Source: Mycobacterium sp.
Lineage (GTDB): Bacteria > Actinomycetota > Actinomycetes > Mycobacteriales > Mycobacteriaceae
Assembly (NCBI GenBank): GCA_020438845.1
Contig: JAGQTV010000112.1
Span: forward strand, 42,057 to 106,056
Reading direction: 5' to 3'
Length of the DNA: 64,000 nt
Part shown: positions 49,658-58,509 of the stretch, in pieces
Layout: each line of letters opens with the position of its first letter
Numbering within the stretch: the stretch's first letter is position 1
Made by a program: the position numbers and the translations under genes
The notes under the pieces: model-generated
Databases searched by the model: none
Seen by the model: the letters and a program-made list of their open reading frames with translations, nothing else
Told to the model about the DNA's origin: nothing

Positions 49658-50026
49658 TTACAGCACCTCCGGAGCCAGCGAAACGATCTTCATGAAGCGC
49701 TTCTCACGCAGCTCGCGGCCAACCGGGCCGAAGATGCGGGTACCGCGCGGATCGTTGTCGTTCTTGATGATGACTGCGGCGTTCTCGTCGAACTTGATGT
49801 AGCTGCCGTCCGGGCGGCGGCGCTCCTTGACCGTACGCACCACCACGGCCTTGACCACATCACCGCGCTTGACGTTGCCGCCGGGGATGGCGTCCTTGAC
49901 CGTCGCGACGATGATGTCCCCGATCCCGGCATAGCGCCGCGACGAACCGCCCAGCACACGGATGCACAGGATCTCCTTGGCGCCGGTGTTGTCGGCAACC
50001 TTGAGCCGCGATTCTTGCTGAATCAC
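49658..50026 (-). CDS. rplN: 50S ribosomal protein L14
   Basis: Large-subunit interface protein of 122 residues. The GTG at 50026 ([20 protein letters not shown]) is the start expected from the family. The core VVRTKKxxRRPDGS-like segment reads [19 protein letters not shown], and the end [10 protein letters not shown] is conserved. It opens the spc transcript, downstream of a probable promoter and of the sulfatase module that separates it from rpsQ. Confidence 0.98.
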   Translation of the reverse strand: MIQQESRLKVADNTGAKEILCIRVLGGSSRRYAGIGDIIVATVKDAIPGGNVKRGDVVKAVVVRTVKERRRPDGSYIKFDENAAVIIKNDNDPRGTRIFGPVGRELREKRFMKIVSLAPEVL

Positions 50027-50168
50027 CAGATCTCCCTCGGTTGTGCACGCGCGGGACAATCCTTCGGCGCAAGCAGAAGGGAACCCGTCGTGCGTGGTCT
50101 TTGTCGTCTGAAGGCACGCGGGGCTGACGTTCACACGCCAGCCGAGGTCTGCCCGAGGCAACCCTTTG

Positions 50169-50233
50169 ATACTAGGCGACGAGCCCCCATCCAGCCAAAT
50201 CGCAGTCGGGCCAAACCCCAGTCGGGCCAAACC
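50169..50233 (-). promoter_or_regulatory. probable rplN promoter with tandem upstream repeats
   Basis: On the minus strand TTGGCT (50193-50198) and TAGTAT (50169-50174) are 18 bp apart, about 143 bp before the rplN start. Directly upstream of the -35 box two 15-bp direct repeats (50203-50217, 50219-50233; minus strand GGTTTGGCCCGACTG, period 16) occur, and their TTTGGC core recurs in the -35 region itself. Confidence 0.45.
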
Positions 50234-50296
50234 ACCCAAACGAACAGACGGGCGGAGAAGTGCGAGTGAAACTCGCCATTACGTCGATCTGGGCGG

Positions 50297-51181
50297 TCAG
50301 GGGCTCACGACGCAGCGAAAACCGATGTGCGTGGTCGCACTGTCTTGGGACTGCGGCGAGCGCGCGGCCGGCCGATAGCGGTGACAATACTCCGGCGCGC
50401 ACAGATGCGAACCGCCCTTGAGAGCCTGGATCAGGCCCGGATCGGGTTCGGAGGAAGTTGGGCAGCACGAATTGGACTGCGCGAGCTGGTGATGGCCGGA
50501 GTACTTGGTGGTGGTCCATTCCCAGACGTTGCCGATCATGTCCACCAGCCCGAAGCCGTTGGAGGCAAACGTGCCCACCGGGGAGGTACCCACCCAGCCC
50601 AGCGCCCCGTCGTTTCGGTAGGGAAACCGACCCTGCCAGGTGTTGGCCATCAGCCGCCCGTCGACCCGGGGCTCGTCCCCCCAGGCGTAAGTCGTGGTCG
50701 ACCCGGCCCGCGCCGCGTACTCCCACTCCGCCTCGGTGGGCAACCGCCGGCCCGCCCAGGCGGCGTACGCACCGGCGTCGGGGTAGGCGACCTGCACGAC
50801 GGGGTGATCTTCCCTGCCGGCGATGTCGCTTCCGACCCCGAACGGCGCCCGCCAGTGCGCACCGGGCGCCCAGTCCCACCACTGACGCCAATCGCTGAGG
50901 TTCACAGGGCCCGGAGTTCTGCGGAAGACCAGGGCACCGGGCCGCAAATCCTCCTCCGCGACACCCGGATACAACGCCGGGTCCAGCGGTCGTTCGGCGA
51001 CGGTGACGTAGCCGGTGGCATCGACGAATTCCGCAAACTGACGGTTGGTCACCGGGTGACGTTCGATTGCGAATGCCGCCACGGTCGCCGTGTGGATCGG
51101 AGCTTCCTCGGGGTAGAAACTCGTCGAACCCATGCGAAACGACCCGCCGGGCAGTTCGACCAGTTCAGTCAGCACTGACAT
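50297..51181 (-). CDS. formylglycine-generating enzyme (sulfatase activator)
   Basis: Oxidises the active-site Cys of type I sulfatases to C-alpha-formylglycine. The 294 residues have the N-terminal VELPGGSFRMGSTSFYPEEA, RLPTEAEWEYAARAG and the catalytic pair in GGSHLCAPEYCHRYRPAAR, ending GFRCVVSP. Its ATG overlaps the stop of the sulfatase gene by one base, so enzyme and substrate are made together. The homologous pair in M. tuberculosis is Rv0712 with AtsA (Rv0711). Confidence 0.95.
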   Translation of the reverse strand: MSVLTELVELPGGSFRMGSTSFYPEEAPIHTATVAAFAIERHPVTNRQFAEFVDATGYVTVAERPLDPALYPGVAEEDLRPGALVFRRTPGPVNLSDWRQWWDWAPGAHWRAPFGVGSDIAGREDHPVVQVAYPDAGAYAAWAGRRLPTEAEWEYAARAGSTTTYAWGDEPRVDGRLMANTWQGRFPYRNDGALGWVGTSPVGTFASNGFGLVDMIGNVWEWTTTKYSGHHQLAQSNSCCPTSSEPDPGLIQALKGGSHLCAPEYCHRYRPAARSPQSQDSATTHIGFRCVVSP

Positions 51182-53532
51182 CAGTCCCGTGCGAACGCGG
51201 CCGCCAGTTCACGTTCCCGGTCGACGTAGGGCGCACCCGAGACGTCGACCACCGCCTTAGCGATGACACCGCCGGTGAACGGATACGGTGCGGTGTACGC
51301 CTGGGACACCGGCTGACCGATGTTGCGGCCCACTTCCACTCCCCCGCCGGCCAACCCGAAGATGAACGGGTGGGCTTTCACGTTCGACTGCGTGGCGACC
51401 GCAGCCCCGTCAATGTAGAGGGTGGCGTCGCCGACCGGGGTGTGAGTGCCCTCGACCGTCCCGGTTCTGGCGTAACCGACGCCGAGGATGTGATCGCCCA
51501 AGGGCACCGGATCGGGTGCGATCACCCGTTGTTCCAATTCGCCGAAGAAGTTGTAGACGAACTGAAGCTTTCCGTCCTCGATGAAAAGAACGTATCCGCC
51601 GTGTCCGGCACCTTGCTTCAACAGCACGCCGCTGACATCGGCGCTATGGATGGTCACTTCCGCCAGCACGGAGAAGGAGCGTCCGAGAATGTTGACGCAC
51701 GCCCCGACCGGCACAGGCGCGGTGTGCGGGTAGTAGGTGTAACTAGTCCGCTCGCCGCCGAGCGTCGGCCGGGTGCGTCCAACCATCTCGAACATGCTCA
51801 GATCCGACAAGGGCAAGCCGTTGTACTTCTCGGCTTCGGCGAACCACAAAGCCTGTAACTCGGCCAGTTTGTCCGGGTGTTCAGCTGCCAGATCCCGGCA
51901 TTGACTGCGGTCGTTCTCGATGTGGAACAACTCCCAGCGGTCCTTGTCGAAGTTCGACCACCCGGACGGAGATGCGGCGTGCACCGTGTTCGCGAACCAC
52001 CCTTTGTGCCATATCCCGCGGGTGCCGAGCATGGTGTAGAACTGGGTCTCCTTACCGGTATCGGCATCCGGATCAGCAAGGGCCGCTTTAAAACTCACTC
52101 CGTCCAGCGGCTTTTGGGGGATTCCCTTCACGGATTCGGGCGGGCTGATGCCGACCAGGTCGTACACCGTCGGAGTGATGTCGCAGACGTTGATGTAGTT
52201 GTCCCGAACTTCGCCGTGAGCGGAAATTCCCGTGGGCCACGAGACGATGGCACTGTCTGCAATCCCGCCTTCGTGGGAGGCGTAACGCTTGTAGAGCTTG
52301 TAGGGGGTGTTGAACGCCATCGCCCAACCAATGGGGTAGTGGTTGTAGGTGGACGGCAAGCCCAGTTCGTCGTAGAACCGCATGCTGTCCTCGACGGTGT
52401 CGACGTAGCCGTTGAAGAATTTGGCCTCGTTGACCGAACCGTTGGGTCCTCCCTCACCGCTGGCGCCGTTGTCGCCGATCACGACGACGATCGTGTTGTC
52501 CAGCTGACCGGATTCCTCCAGATAGTCCAGGACCCGGCCGATCTGGGCGTCGGTGTAGGACAGGAATCCGGCGAAGACTTCCGCCATCCGGGCGAAGAGC
52601 CGCTTTTCCTCGTCGGACAACGAGTCCCAGGGCCGCACCGTGTCCTGCAACGGCCACGGCTGCCCGTTGGGTCCTTTGACATCCAGATACGGATTGACCG
52701 GTGACAATTCCGTCCCGGCCGGCACGATGCCGAGGTTCTTCTGGTTTTCCAGCACGATCTCGCGATAACGCTCGTAGCCCATATCGAACTTGCCCGCGTA
52801 GCGATCAGACCATTCCTTGAACACGTGATGCGGTGCATGACCGGCCCCTGGGCACAGGTAGGTGAACCACGGCTTGCCCGGCGCGACCTGTGTGGAGTCG
52901 CGGATGAATTCGATCGCTTTGTCAGCCAGGTCCTTCGAGAGGTGGTACCCCTGCTCCGGGGTCGCCGGCGCCTCCACCGGATGGTTGTCGTAGACCAGCT
53001 CCGGGTACCACTGGTCGGTCTCCCCGCCCATGAAGCCATAGAACCGTTCGAAGCCCCGCGACAGCGGCCAGTGCCGACGGGTGGCGGCGAGATTGGACTC
53101 CTCGATGGGCGTCAGATGCCATTTGCCGACGCAGTAGGTGTTCCAGCCGCGTTCGGCCAGCACCTCCGAGATCAGCGCGGTGTCGTGGGGGATGCGTCCG
53201 TTGTTGCCGGGAAATCCTTCGGTGAACTCCTCGACCATGGCCATGCCGACTGTCGTCGCGTTGCGCCCGGTCAACAGCGATGCACGAGTTGGCGAGCACA
53301 ACGCAGTGGTGTGGAACTGGCTCAGCCGTACCCCACGCTCGGCGATGCGGCTCATCGCCGGCATCTCCACCAGGCCGCCGAAGCAGTCCCAGGTGGCGAT
53401 GCCGACGTCGTCCCACACCACGTAGAGCACGTTCGGCGCGTTCTCCGGAGCAGTCGGTGGCGCGTACGGGCCCCAGTCGGGTTCGGAGTCACGGATGTCG
53501 AGGGCGATCGTGCCCTGGAACTCAGCTGCCAT
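51181..53532 (-). CDS. atsA: type I arylsulfatase
   Basis: Sulfate ester hydrolase of 783 residues, no signal peptide. The metal site includes YVVWDDVGIATWDC. The formylglycine motif CSPTRASLLTGR gives the Cys converted by the adjacent activator. GKWHLTP and the second metal-ligand strand VVIGDNGASGEGG follow. The C-terminal 200 residues form a beta-rich domain. The 5' neighbour MPT63 is divergent, 105 bp away. Confidence 0.95.
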   Translation of the reverse strand: MAAEFQGTIALDIRDSEPDWGPYAPPTAPENAPNVLYVVWDDVGIATWDCFGGLVEMPAMSRIAERGVRLSQFHTTALCSPTRASLLTGRNATTVGMAMVEEFTEGFPGNNGRIPHDTALISEVLAERGWNTYCVGKWHLTPIEESNLAATRRHWPLSRGFERFYGFMGGETDQWYPELVYDNHPVEAPATPEQGYHLSKDLADKAIEFIRDSTQVAPGKPWFTYLCPGAGHAPHHVFKEWSDRYAGKFDMGYERYREIVLENQKNLGIVPAGTELSPVNPYLDVKGPNGQPWPLQDTVRPWDSLSDEEKRLFARMAEVFAGFLSYTDAQIGRVLDYLEESGQLDNTIVVVIGDNGASGEGGPNGSVNEAKFFNGYVDTVEDSMRFYDELGLPSTYNHYPIGWAMAFNTPYKLYKRYASHEGGIADSAIVSWPTGISAHGEVRDNYINVCDITPTVYDLVGISPPESVKGIPQKPLDGVSFKAALADPDADTGKETQFYTMLGTRGIWHKGWFANTVHAASPSGWSNFDKDRWELFHIENDRSQCRDLAAEHPDKLAELQALWFAEAEKYNGLPLSDLSMFEMVGRTRPTLGGERTSYTYYPHTAPVPVGACVNILGRSFSVLAEVTIHSADVSGVLLKQGAGHGGYVLFIEDGKLQFVYNFFGELEQRVIAPDPVPLGDHILGVGYARTGTVEGTHTPVGDATLYIDGAAVATQSNVKAHPFIFGLAGGGVEVGRNIGQPVSQAYTAPYPFTGGVIAKAVVDVSGAPYVDRERELAAAFARD

Positions 53533-53553
53533 AGAAACCGACGTTACCCGCCC

Positions 53554-53580
53554 GGTTTGGAACCCCCGGGGAAGGGCTAT
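53554..53580 (+). promoter_or_regulatory. possible SigF-like promoter of the MPT63 gene
   Basis: GGTTT (53554-53558), a 15-base spacer and GGGCTAT (53574-53580) resemble the mycobacterial SigF pattern GGTTT-N15-GGGTAT apart from one inserted C. It lies about 60 bp before the MPT63 start. The match is imperfect. Confidence 0.25.
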
Positions 53581-53637
53581 CCAGTTCCAGCATCACTTTC
53601 ACCGTCGCTTCCAGCAAGGATTCGTAAAGGAGAGATC

Positions 53638-54111
53638 GTGAGACCTACCAGTGCACTGAAAACGGCTGCCGTCCTGATGACGGCCATCGGAATCGCCGGC
53701 GCCCCGGCCGCGTCGGCGGCGTACCCGATCGTCGGCAAACTCGGCTCCACGCTGACAATGACCGACTCCGTCGGCCAAGTGACCCTGAGCTGGAACGTCG
53801 GCAACCTCAAACCCAGCAACGACGTCATGCCGGGGTATCCGGTGGCGGGCAAGTTGTGGGAGGCCACGGCAACGGTCCGGGCCATCAGCGGTCCGGTTAC
53901 CCCGGCCATCTCGCAGTTCAACGCGGTGGCCCCCAACCAGGCTGCCTACCGTGTGCTGTGGGAGGTCGCCAGCCCGGTCAACATCAGCGGAGCGACGATC
54001 CCCCAGGGGGCGCAATCGACCGGCAAGATCCACTTCGATGTGACGGGGCCGCCACCCACGACGGTGACGATGAACAACGGCATGGAAGACCTGATGATCT
54101 GGGGACCCTGA
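53638..54111 (+). CDS. MPT63-family secreted immunogenic protein
   Basis: Small secreted beta-sandwich protein of 157 residues, homologous to the M. tuberculosis culture-filtrate antigen MPT63. The GTG at 53638 follows AAAGGAGAGA. A signal peptide ends in ASAAYP (mature start about AYPIVGKLGSTLTMTD). The conserved core MPGYPVAGKLWEATATV and the end TMNNGMEDLMIWGP match the family nearly throughout. Molecular function unknown. It is convergent with the DUF5709 gene. Confidence 0.93.
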   Translation: MRPTSALKTAAVLMTAIGIAGAPAASAAYPIVGKLGSTLTMTDSVGQVTLSWNVGNLKPSNDVMPGYPVAGKLWEATATVRAISGPVTPAISQFNAVAPNQAAYRVLWEVASPVNISGATIPQGAQSTGKIHFDVTGPPPTTVTMNNGMEDLMIWGP

Positions 54112-54145
54112 GTCCCAACGGTTCTGAGTCCCCAGCTGTCTGGCG

Positions 54146-54619
54146 TCAGTCCTCGGCGTCGGACCAGTCCTCGATGTCGATGATGTGAACTGCCGCCTCC
54201 TCCGCCGAGGCCGCTCCCCCGCTGATGCCGACGTCCTCGGCCACCAGGTCGCTTTCGGTGTCTTCACCGAAACCCAGGTCAGGCGCAACCAGTCGACCCG
54301 CTCGCACACGGCCGATCTCCCGGTGCCCGGGGAACTCGGCTTCGCGTTCAGCTGCGTCGGACTGCCACTGCTCATCTTCGTCCAGAGGGTCACCGATCCG
54401 GCTAGCCGGATCGGGTTCCTCCTCAGCGAGCCGCTGATCGAGGGTTTCCGTCGACCCGAAAGCTGCCCGACTGAAGGACCGTTCGGGTGGGGAATAACCC
54501 TCATCGAGAACGTCGGAGACGCCTCGGTCGATCAGCGTGTCCTCCGAAGGAAGCTGATTCTCATCGGCCACGCTGTACTCGCCCGCCGCCGGGCCCGAAC
54601 CGAACTCGCCGTTGCTCAT
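54146..54619 (-). CDS. DUF5709 family protein
   Basis: Acidic, probably disordered cytosolic protein of 157 residues. It has DTLIDRGVSDVLDEGYSPPE, a motif I associate with DUF5709 of Actinobacteria, then ETLDQRLAEEEPDPASRIGD and a C-terminal IIDIEDWSD. I start at the ATG at 54619 (MSNGEFGSG), which has AAGGAG five bases upstream. The GTG at 54625 overlaps that site. Function unknown. Confidence 0.83.
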   Translation of the reverse strand: MSNGEFGSGPAAGEYSVADENQLPSEDTLIDRGVSDVLDEGYSPPERSFSRAAFGSTETLDQRLAEEEPDPASRIGDPLDEDEQWQSDAAEREAEFPGHREIGRVRAGRLVAPDLGFGEDTESDLVAEDVGISGGAASAEEAAVHIIDIEDWSDAED

Positions 54620-54793
54620 AGACACTCCTTCTTCGACGCTCGCCCCGATCGCCGCGCCCGATTATCCGCTGACGTCCCGCTGACGGGTCAAGGGCCGTTG
54701 GTCATCGGCGTTTGAGCGGTTCGGACGGAGACGCCGCAGTCGTCTGAGCGGGCGTGTCACCGGCTGAGCGTGCCTGAACCACCCGCGCGCGGC

Positions 54794-54799
54794 TACTAT
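54794..54799 (+). promoter_or_regulatory. possible -10 box of the response-regulator gene
   Basis: TACTAT lies 40 bp before the GTG start of the response-regulator gene, in an otherwise featureless 219-bp region. No convincing -35 hexamer is seen, so this is a weak call. Confidence 0.25.
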
Positions 54800-54838
54800 C
54801 TGCAGACGTGACCGGCGGGACACCCCGAAAGACATGCC

Positions 54839-55531
54839 GTGGCAGCTAGGCAGTCGAAGTCGCCAGCACCTGGAACGAGCACCCGGGTGATCGTGGTCGA
54901 CGACGGCAGGCTTATCCGGGAATGCCTCGCCGCCCAACTCCGTGCAAACGGTGTCGCCGCGGGCGTCGCCTGGGACCTGCCATCGTTGTTCGCCCAGGTC
55001 GACGCGGGTCGGCCCGACGTCGTCCTGCTCAACGTGGGGACGCCGGACTACGCGACACTTCTTCCGGTCAGTCTGGATATCGACCCGGCTACGAAAGTCA
55101 TCGTTTTCGGCTTGTCGATGGACCGCGAGTCCGAGATCGTCGCGTCGGCTGAAGCGGGAGTCGCCGGGCTGCATCTGCGAACCGAATCGTTCGAGCACCT
55201 ACTCGCCTTGGTAGCCAATGCCGGGAAAGGCCAAGCGCAGTGCTCATCGGAGGTCTCGGCGATCCTGATGCGGCGGGTGTACGCCTTCGCGGTCCATGCA
55301 AATCCGGATTCGACGACCGATTCGCTGACTGCGCGGGAAACCGAGATCCTCGAACTGGTCGAGCAGGGACTGACCAACCAACAGATAGCCTCGCGTCTTA
55401 CCGTCACGGTCCACACAGTCAAGAACCACGTCCACAGCCTGCTGACCAAGTTGGGAGTCGGGTCCCGGACAGAGGCCGTCACGGTGTTCCGCGCGTCCAA
55501 GTACGCCAACCCGGACTTCGTCCAGAACTGA
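54839..55531 (+). CDS. LuxR-type regulator with degenerate receiver domain
   Basis: A 230-residue two-domain regulator. The receiver (about 15-128) keeps the acidic pair Asp21-Asp22 in VIVVDDGRL, but the phospho-acceptor position reads VVLLNVGTP, with Asn65 for Asp, and the conserved Lys region reads AGVAGLHLRT without Lys. Phosphorylation by the usual route should not occur. The C-terminal LuxR helix-turn-helix is intact: LTARETEILELVEQGLTNQQ and TVHTVKNHVHSLLTKLGVGS. It starts at a GTG (VAARQSKSPAP). The neighbour STAS gene converges on it with a 21-bp gap. Confidence 0.92.
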   Translation: MAARQSKSPAPGTSTRVIVVDDGRLIRECLAAQLRANGVAAGVAWDLPSLFAQVDAGRPDVVLLNVGTPDYATLLPVSLDIDPATKVIVFGLSMDRESEIVASAEAGVAGLHLRTESFEHLLALVANAGKGQAQCSSEVSAILMRRVYAFAVHANPDSTTDSLTARETEILELVEQGLTNQQIASRLTVTVHTVKNHVHSLLTKLGVGSRTEAVTVFRASKYANPDFVQN

Positions 55532-55552
55532 CGGCGTCGGTCGGGTACCGCG

Positions 55553-55915
55553 CTACTCTCGGGCACCCTCGATTCCGATCGGCTCGTCGAAAGCGTCCTC
55601 AGCCGACTCGTAAGACTTCAAGAGTTGGTTCAGATTGGTCAATTCCAGAACGGCTCTTGGCTGTTCCCCCGCAGCGGCGATCCTCAGGTCACCACCACAT
55701 TGCCGAGCTGCTTTCAGGCCGGCGATCAACGCGCCGAGACCGGACGAGTCGACGGTGTCGACTCCCGACAAATCAACCACCAGTCGGGCTTGCCCAGCCT
55801 CGACGAGGCTCTCAAGCTGCCCTCGCAACCCTGGGGCGGACGCCATGTTCAGACGTCCCTCGGGGCACACCACGACCACCCCGGAAGTGGTAATCCTCGT
55901 TGGCCACTCGGCCAT
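55553..55915 (-). CDS. STAS-domain anti-sigma factor antagonist
   Basis: A 120-residue SpoIIAA/RsbV-like protein. It shows VVVVCPEGRLNMASAPGLRG and VVDLSGVDTVDSSGLGALIA, where Ser57/Ser58 is the site phosphorylated by the anti-sigma kinase. Unphosphorylated, such proteins bind the anti-sigma factor and free the sigma factor. It is divergent from the SpoIIE-type phosphatase gene (204-bp gap), its likely activator. No anti-sigma kinase gene is in the window. Confidence 0.93.
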   Translation of the reverse strand: MAEWPTRITTSGVVVVCPEGRLNMASAPGLRGQLESLVEAGQARLVVDLSGVDTVDSSGLGALIAGLKAARQCGGDLRIAAAGEQPRAVLELTNLNQLLKSYESAEDAFDEPIGIEGARE

Positions 55916-56119
55916 GGTCGTCCTCCCTTGCCCACGTCAGGATAGCCGCACATCCCCAGACGACGCCTGATCAGCCAACCAGCGATTTTCCGGGGCGCCC
56001 GACCCCCCGACTGCTGTTAGCCTTCTTCGGGTGAGTGGGAAAAAGGCGCGCCGCGGCAATCGGCGGCCCCTGCATGGCCAAACCCGACGGGGTGATTCAC
56101 CCGGTCGATCTGACGCGCG

Positions 56120-58453
56120 GTGATCAATCAACTCGACAAGCAGCTGAAGCGGTTGCTACGGGGCCTGGGCGCACAATGCGCAGTGGTGTGGAGCAGCCAT
56201 CGCGATCCAGCCACCGGCACGGTGGTGAGCACCTGCCCACTCGGGCTGCTGGACAGCGGAACCGACTGGCCAACCCATAACGGGGTTTGCGAGTTTGCGA
56301 TGGAGCGTGACCCTGCGCGGCTGGCAACCCTGGTTCCCGCGCCGTTGCGCAACTCCCTCCCCACGCCGCCGCGGGCCGCCAGATCGTTCAAACTCGGGAA
56401 GGGAAATCTCCACCTGCTGGTCGTCTGGGACAACTCGGAAGCCAGCGGACCCCTCACCGAGGATCTGCAACAGCTGATTACCGAGGAACTCGGCTACCTG
56501 GCTCACCTCGTTGAAGAGGGACGTTTTCTCAAAGGGGAACTGACCCGCCTGCGCGCAGTGGTGAACGGACTGGATGACGCGGTGGTGTCGGTAGACACCG
56601 TCTTCCGGCATGCCACGCTGAACGAAGCCGCGGCGAAACTGTTTCAGCTGTCACCCGGCGAGGTCGAGGCCTACGACTTCGCCACTGCACTGACGGCACT
56701 GGCAAGCCGGGCGCTCAACTACGCCGATGTCGCCCAAGAGGCCAAGCGTCTGCATCTGGACCCGACGGCCCAGACCGACAGCGTCTGGAGATTCGCCGAG
56801 GAGCCCACCCATGTGCGGGTTTTCTCGACTCCGGTTAGCGATGGGACCTTCGACGGCCGGATCTGGGTGTTCTACGACGACTCGACGCTGCATCAGGCAC
56901 TTGAGGCCAGCGAGCACGCGCGCGCGGTGCTCCGCGCCTCCAGTGACGCAATGCTCGAGCCACAGGCTGAGATCGGCGCGGTGCGGGACGCGGACGGCAA
57001 AATCGTCGACTTCACCTTCCTTGAAGTCAACCGGGCAGCTTGCGAGTACCTGCAGTTGAGCCGCGACGATCTGGTCGGGACGACGGTGTTGGAGAGCTTT
57101 CCCAACGTGGACGGGTCGGGAATGCTGGCGCACTTCGTGCGGTGCGCTGAGTCCGGCGAACCGGCTGTTCTCGACGATTTCTACTATTTCAACGAGATTC
57201 TCGATGATGCCCGGCGATACGACATTCGGGCGGCCCAGATCTCGACCGAGCTGGTCAGCCTCACCTGGCGGGACGTCACGGAACGCTCCGAGGCGGCACG
57301 GATCATCGCGGAGTCCGAGGAGCGGTTCCGTCGGCTGATGGAGAACTCTGCTGTTGGCATGGCCCTGGTCACTCCAGACGGCGCCTACGACGTCGTGAAC
57401 GCCGCACTGTGCGAATTCCTCGGCCACGACGCCGACGCCCTGCGGGAGATGACCTGGATGGAAGTCACCGCCGCGGAGTATGTAGAAGCCGAACAAGAGA
57501 AGATCGCTGACATCGTCGCCGGCCGGCTCGACAGTTACCGGATGACTAAGCAGTACATCCATGCGGACGGGCATGCGATCTGGGGTGACATGTCCGTGAG
57601 CTGCATCCGCGGTGCGGACGGGCAAGTAAAAAACCTGATAAAGCAGATCATCGACGTCACAACCGAGGCCGAGCAGAACGCCAGCAACCTCATCCTGGCC
57701 AGCCGACTGCAAGAGCAGACCGACCGACTCATGGCCGAACTCAACAGTGCCTCGGCATACGTAGCGGCCCTGTTGCCGGGGGACCTCGACGGTCCGGTGG
57801 CGGTCACGTCGCGGTACCTACCCTCCGGGGAGTTGGCCGGCGATTGCTACGACTATTCCTGGGTGGGTGACGATCACCTACTGGTCTACCTACTCGACGT
57901 ATCAGGCCACGGAATCGCCCCGGCACTGGTCTCGATCTCGGTGCACAACATGCTGCGCTCGGCAGCGCTGCCACGCGAGACTCTCCTGTCCCCCGACAAA
58001 GTGCTGGCTCAACTCAACCACAATTTTCCGATGGAACGACAGGGCGGAAACTACTTCACCATCTGGTACGGCGTCTACCAGCAGTCCACCGGCACATTGC
58101 GTTACGCCAGTGCAGGCCACCCTCCGGCGCTGCTGTTCGCAACCCCCGGCGAGGAACCCATCCAACTCGCCACTGCAACGGTGCCGGTGGGAATGTTCGA
58201 AGACACCGCGTTCACGGCGAGCAGCGTCGCAGTACCCGAAGGCTCTCAACTGCTGCTGTACAGCGACGGCGCCTACGAATGGGCGCTGCCGGGCGGCCAA
58301 AGCTGGTCGTTGGCAGACTTCATCACGCTGTGCTCCCACCATGCGCAATCCGAGGACTGGTCACTGGGCGCTTTCGTGGAAGAGCTCCGAACCCACACTC
58401 CCGCAGGGCGCTTCGACGACGACTGCTCGCTCGTGCGGGTGGACTTTGGCTGA
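56120..58453 (+). CDS. multi-PAS SpoIIE/PP2C-type serine phosphatase
   Basis: Cytosolic sensor phosphatase of 777 residues. An N-terminal 130-residue domain of uncertain, GAF-like type is followed by three PAS modules (about 140-255, 265-385, 400-520; for example ERFRRLMENSAVGMALVTPD), a linking helix and a PP2C/SpoIIE domain (about 555-777). The latter has metal-binding GDCYD (574-578), LLDVSGHGIAPALVSI, RYASAGHPPALL, LLYSDGAYEWA and DDDCSLVRVDFG. The GTG at 56120 is the first in-frame start after a stop. It probably dephosphorylates the adjacent STAS protein. Transmembrane segments are absent. Confidence 0.93.
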   Translation: MINQLDKQLKRLLRGLGAQCAVVWSSHRDPATGTVVSTCPLGLLDSGTDWPTHNGVCEFAMERDPARLATLVPAPLRNSLPTPPRAARSFKLGKGNLHLLVVWDNSEASGPLTEDLQQLITEELGYLAHLVEEGRFLKGELTRLRAVVNGLDDAVVSVDTVFRHATLNEAAAKLFQLSPGEVEAYDFATALTALASRALNYADVAQEAKRLHLDPTAQTDSVWRFAEEPTHVRVFSTPVSDGTFDGRIWVFYDDSTLHQALEASEHARAVLRASSDAMLEPQAEIGAVRDADGKIVDFTFLEVNRAACEYLQLSRDDLVGTTVLESFPNVDGSGMLAHFVRCAESGEPAVLDDFYYFNEILDDARRYDIRAAQISTELVSLTWRDVTERSEAARIIAESEERFRRLMENSAVGMALVTPDGAYDVVNAALCEFLGHDADALREMTWMEVTAAEYVEAEQEKIADIVAGRLDSYRMTKQYIHADGHAIWGDMSVSCIRGADGQVKNLIKQIIDVTTEAEQNASNLILASRLQEQTDRLMAELNSASAYVAALLPGDLDGPVAVTSRYLPSGELAGDCYDYSWVGDDHLLVYLLDVSGHGIAPALVSISVHNMLRSAALPRETLLSPDKVLAQLNHNFPMERQGGNYFTIWYGVYQQSTGTLRYASAGHPPALLFATPGEEPIQLATATVPVGMFEDTAFTASSVAVPEGSQLLLYSDGAYEWALPGGQSWSLADFITLCSHHAQSEDWSLGAFVEELRTHTPAGRFDDDCSLVRVDFG

Positions 58454-58458
58454 GAACC

Positions 58459-58495
58459 AAAATGCCCACCGCTTTCGTTGAGCGGTGGGCATTTT
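58459..58495. terminator. strong bidirectional terminator
   Basis: A 15-bp perfect inverted repeat (58459-58473 and 58481-58495, loop TTCGTTG) starts with AAAA and ends with TTTT, so it works as an intrinsic terminator in both directions. It sits exactly between the convergent phosphatase gene and rpsQ, ending the S10 transcript and insulating the signalling block. Confidence 0.93.
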
Positions 58496-58509
58496 CGAGC
58501 GGGCGAAAA

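Noticed and set aside
50297-53532. Sulfatase and activator pair as a novel system
   Set aside because: The formylglycine-generating enzyme and type I sulfatase are a known pair with homologues at the same place in M. tuberculosis.
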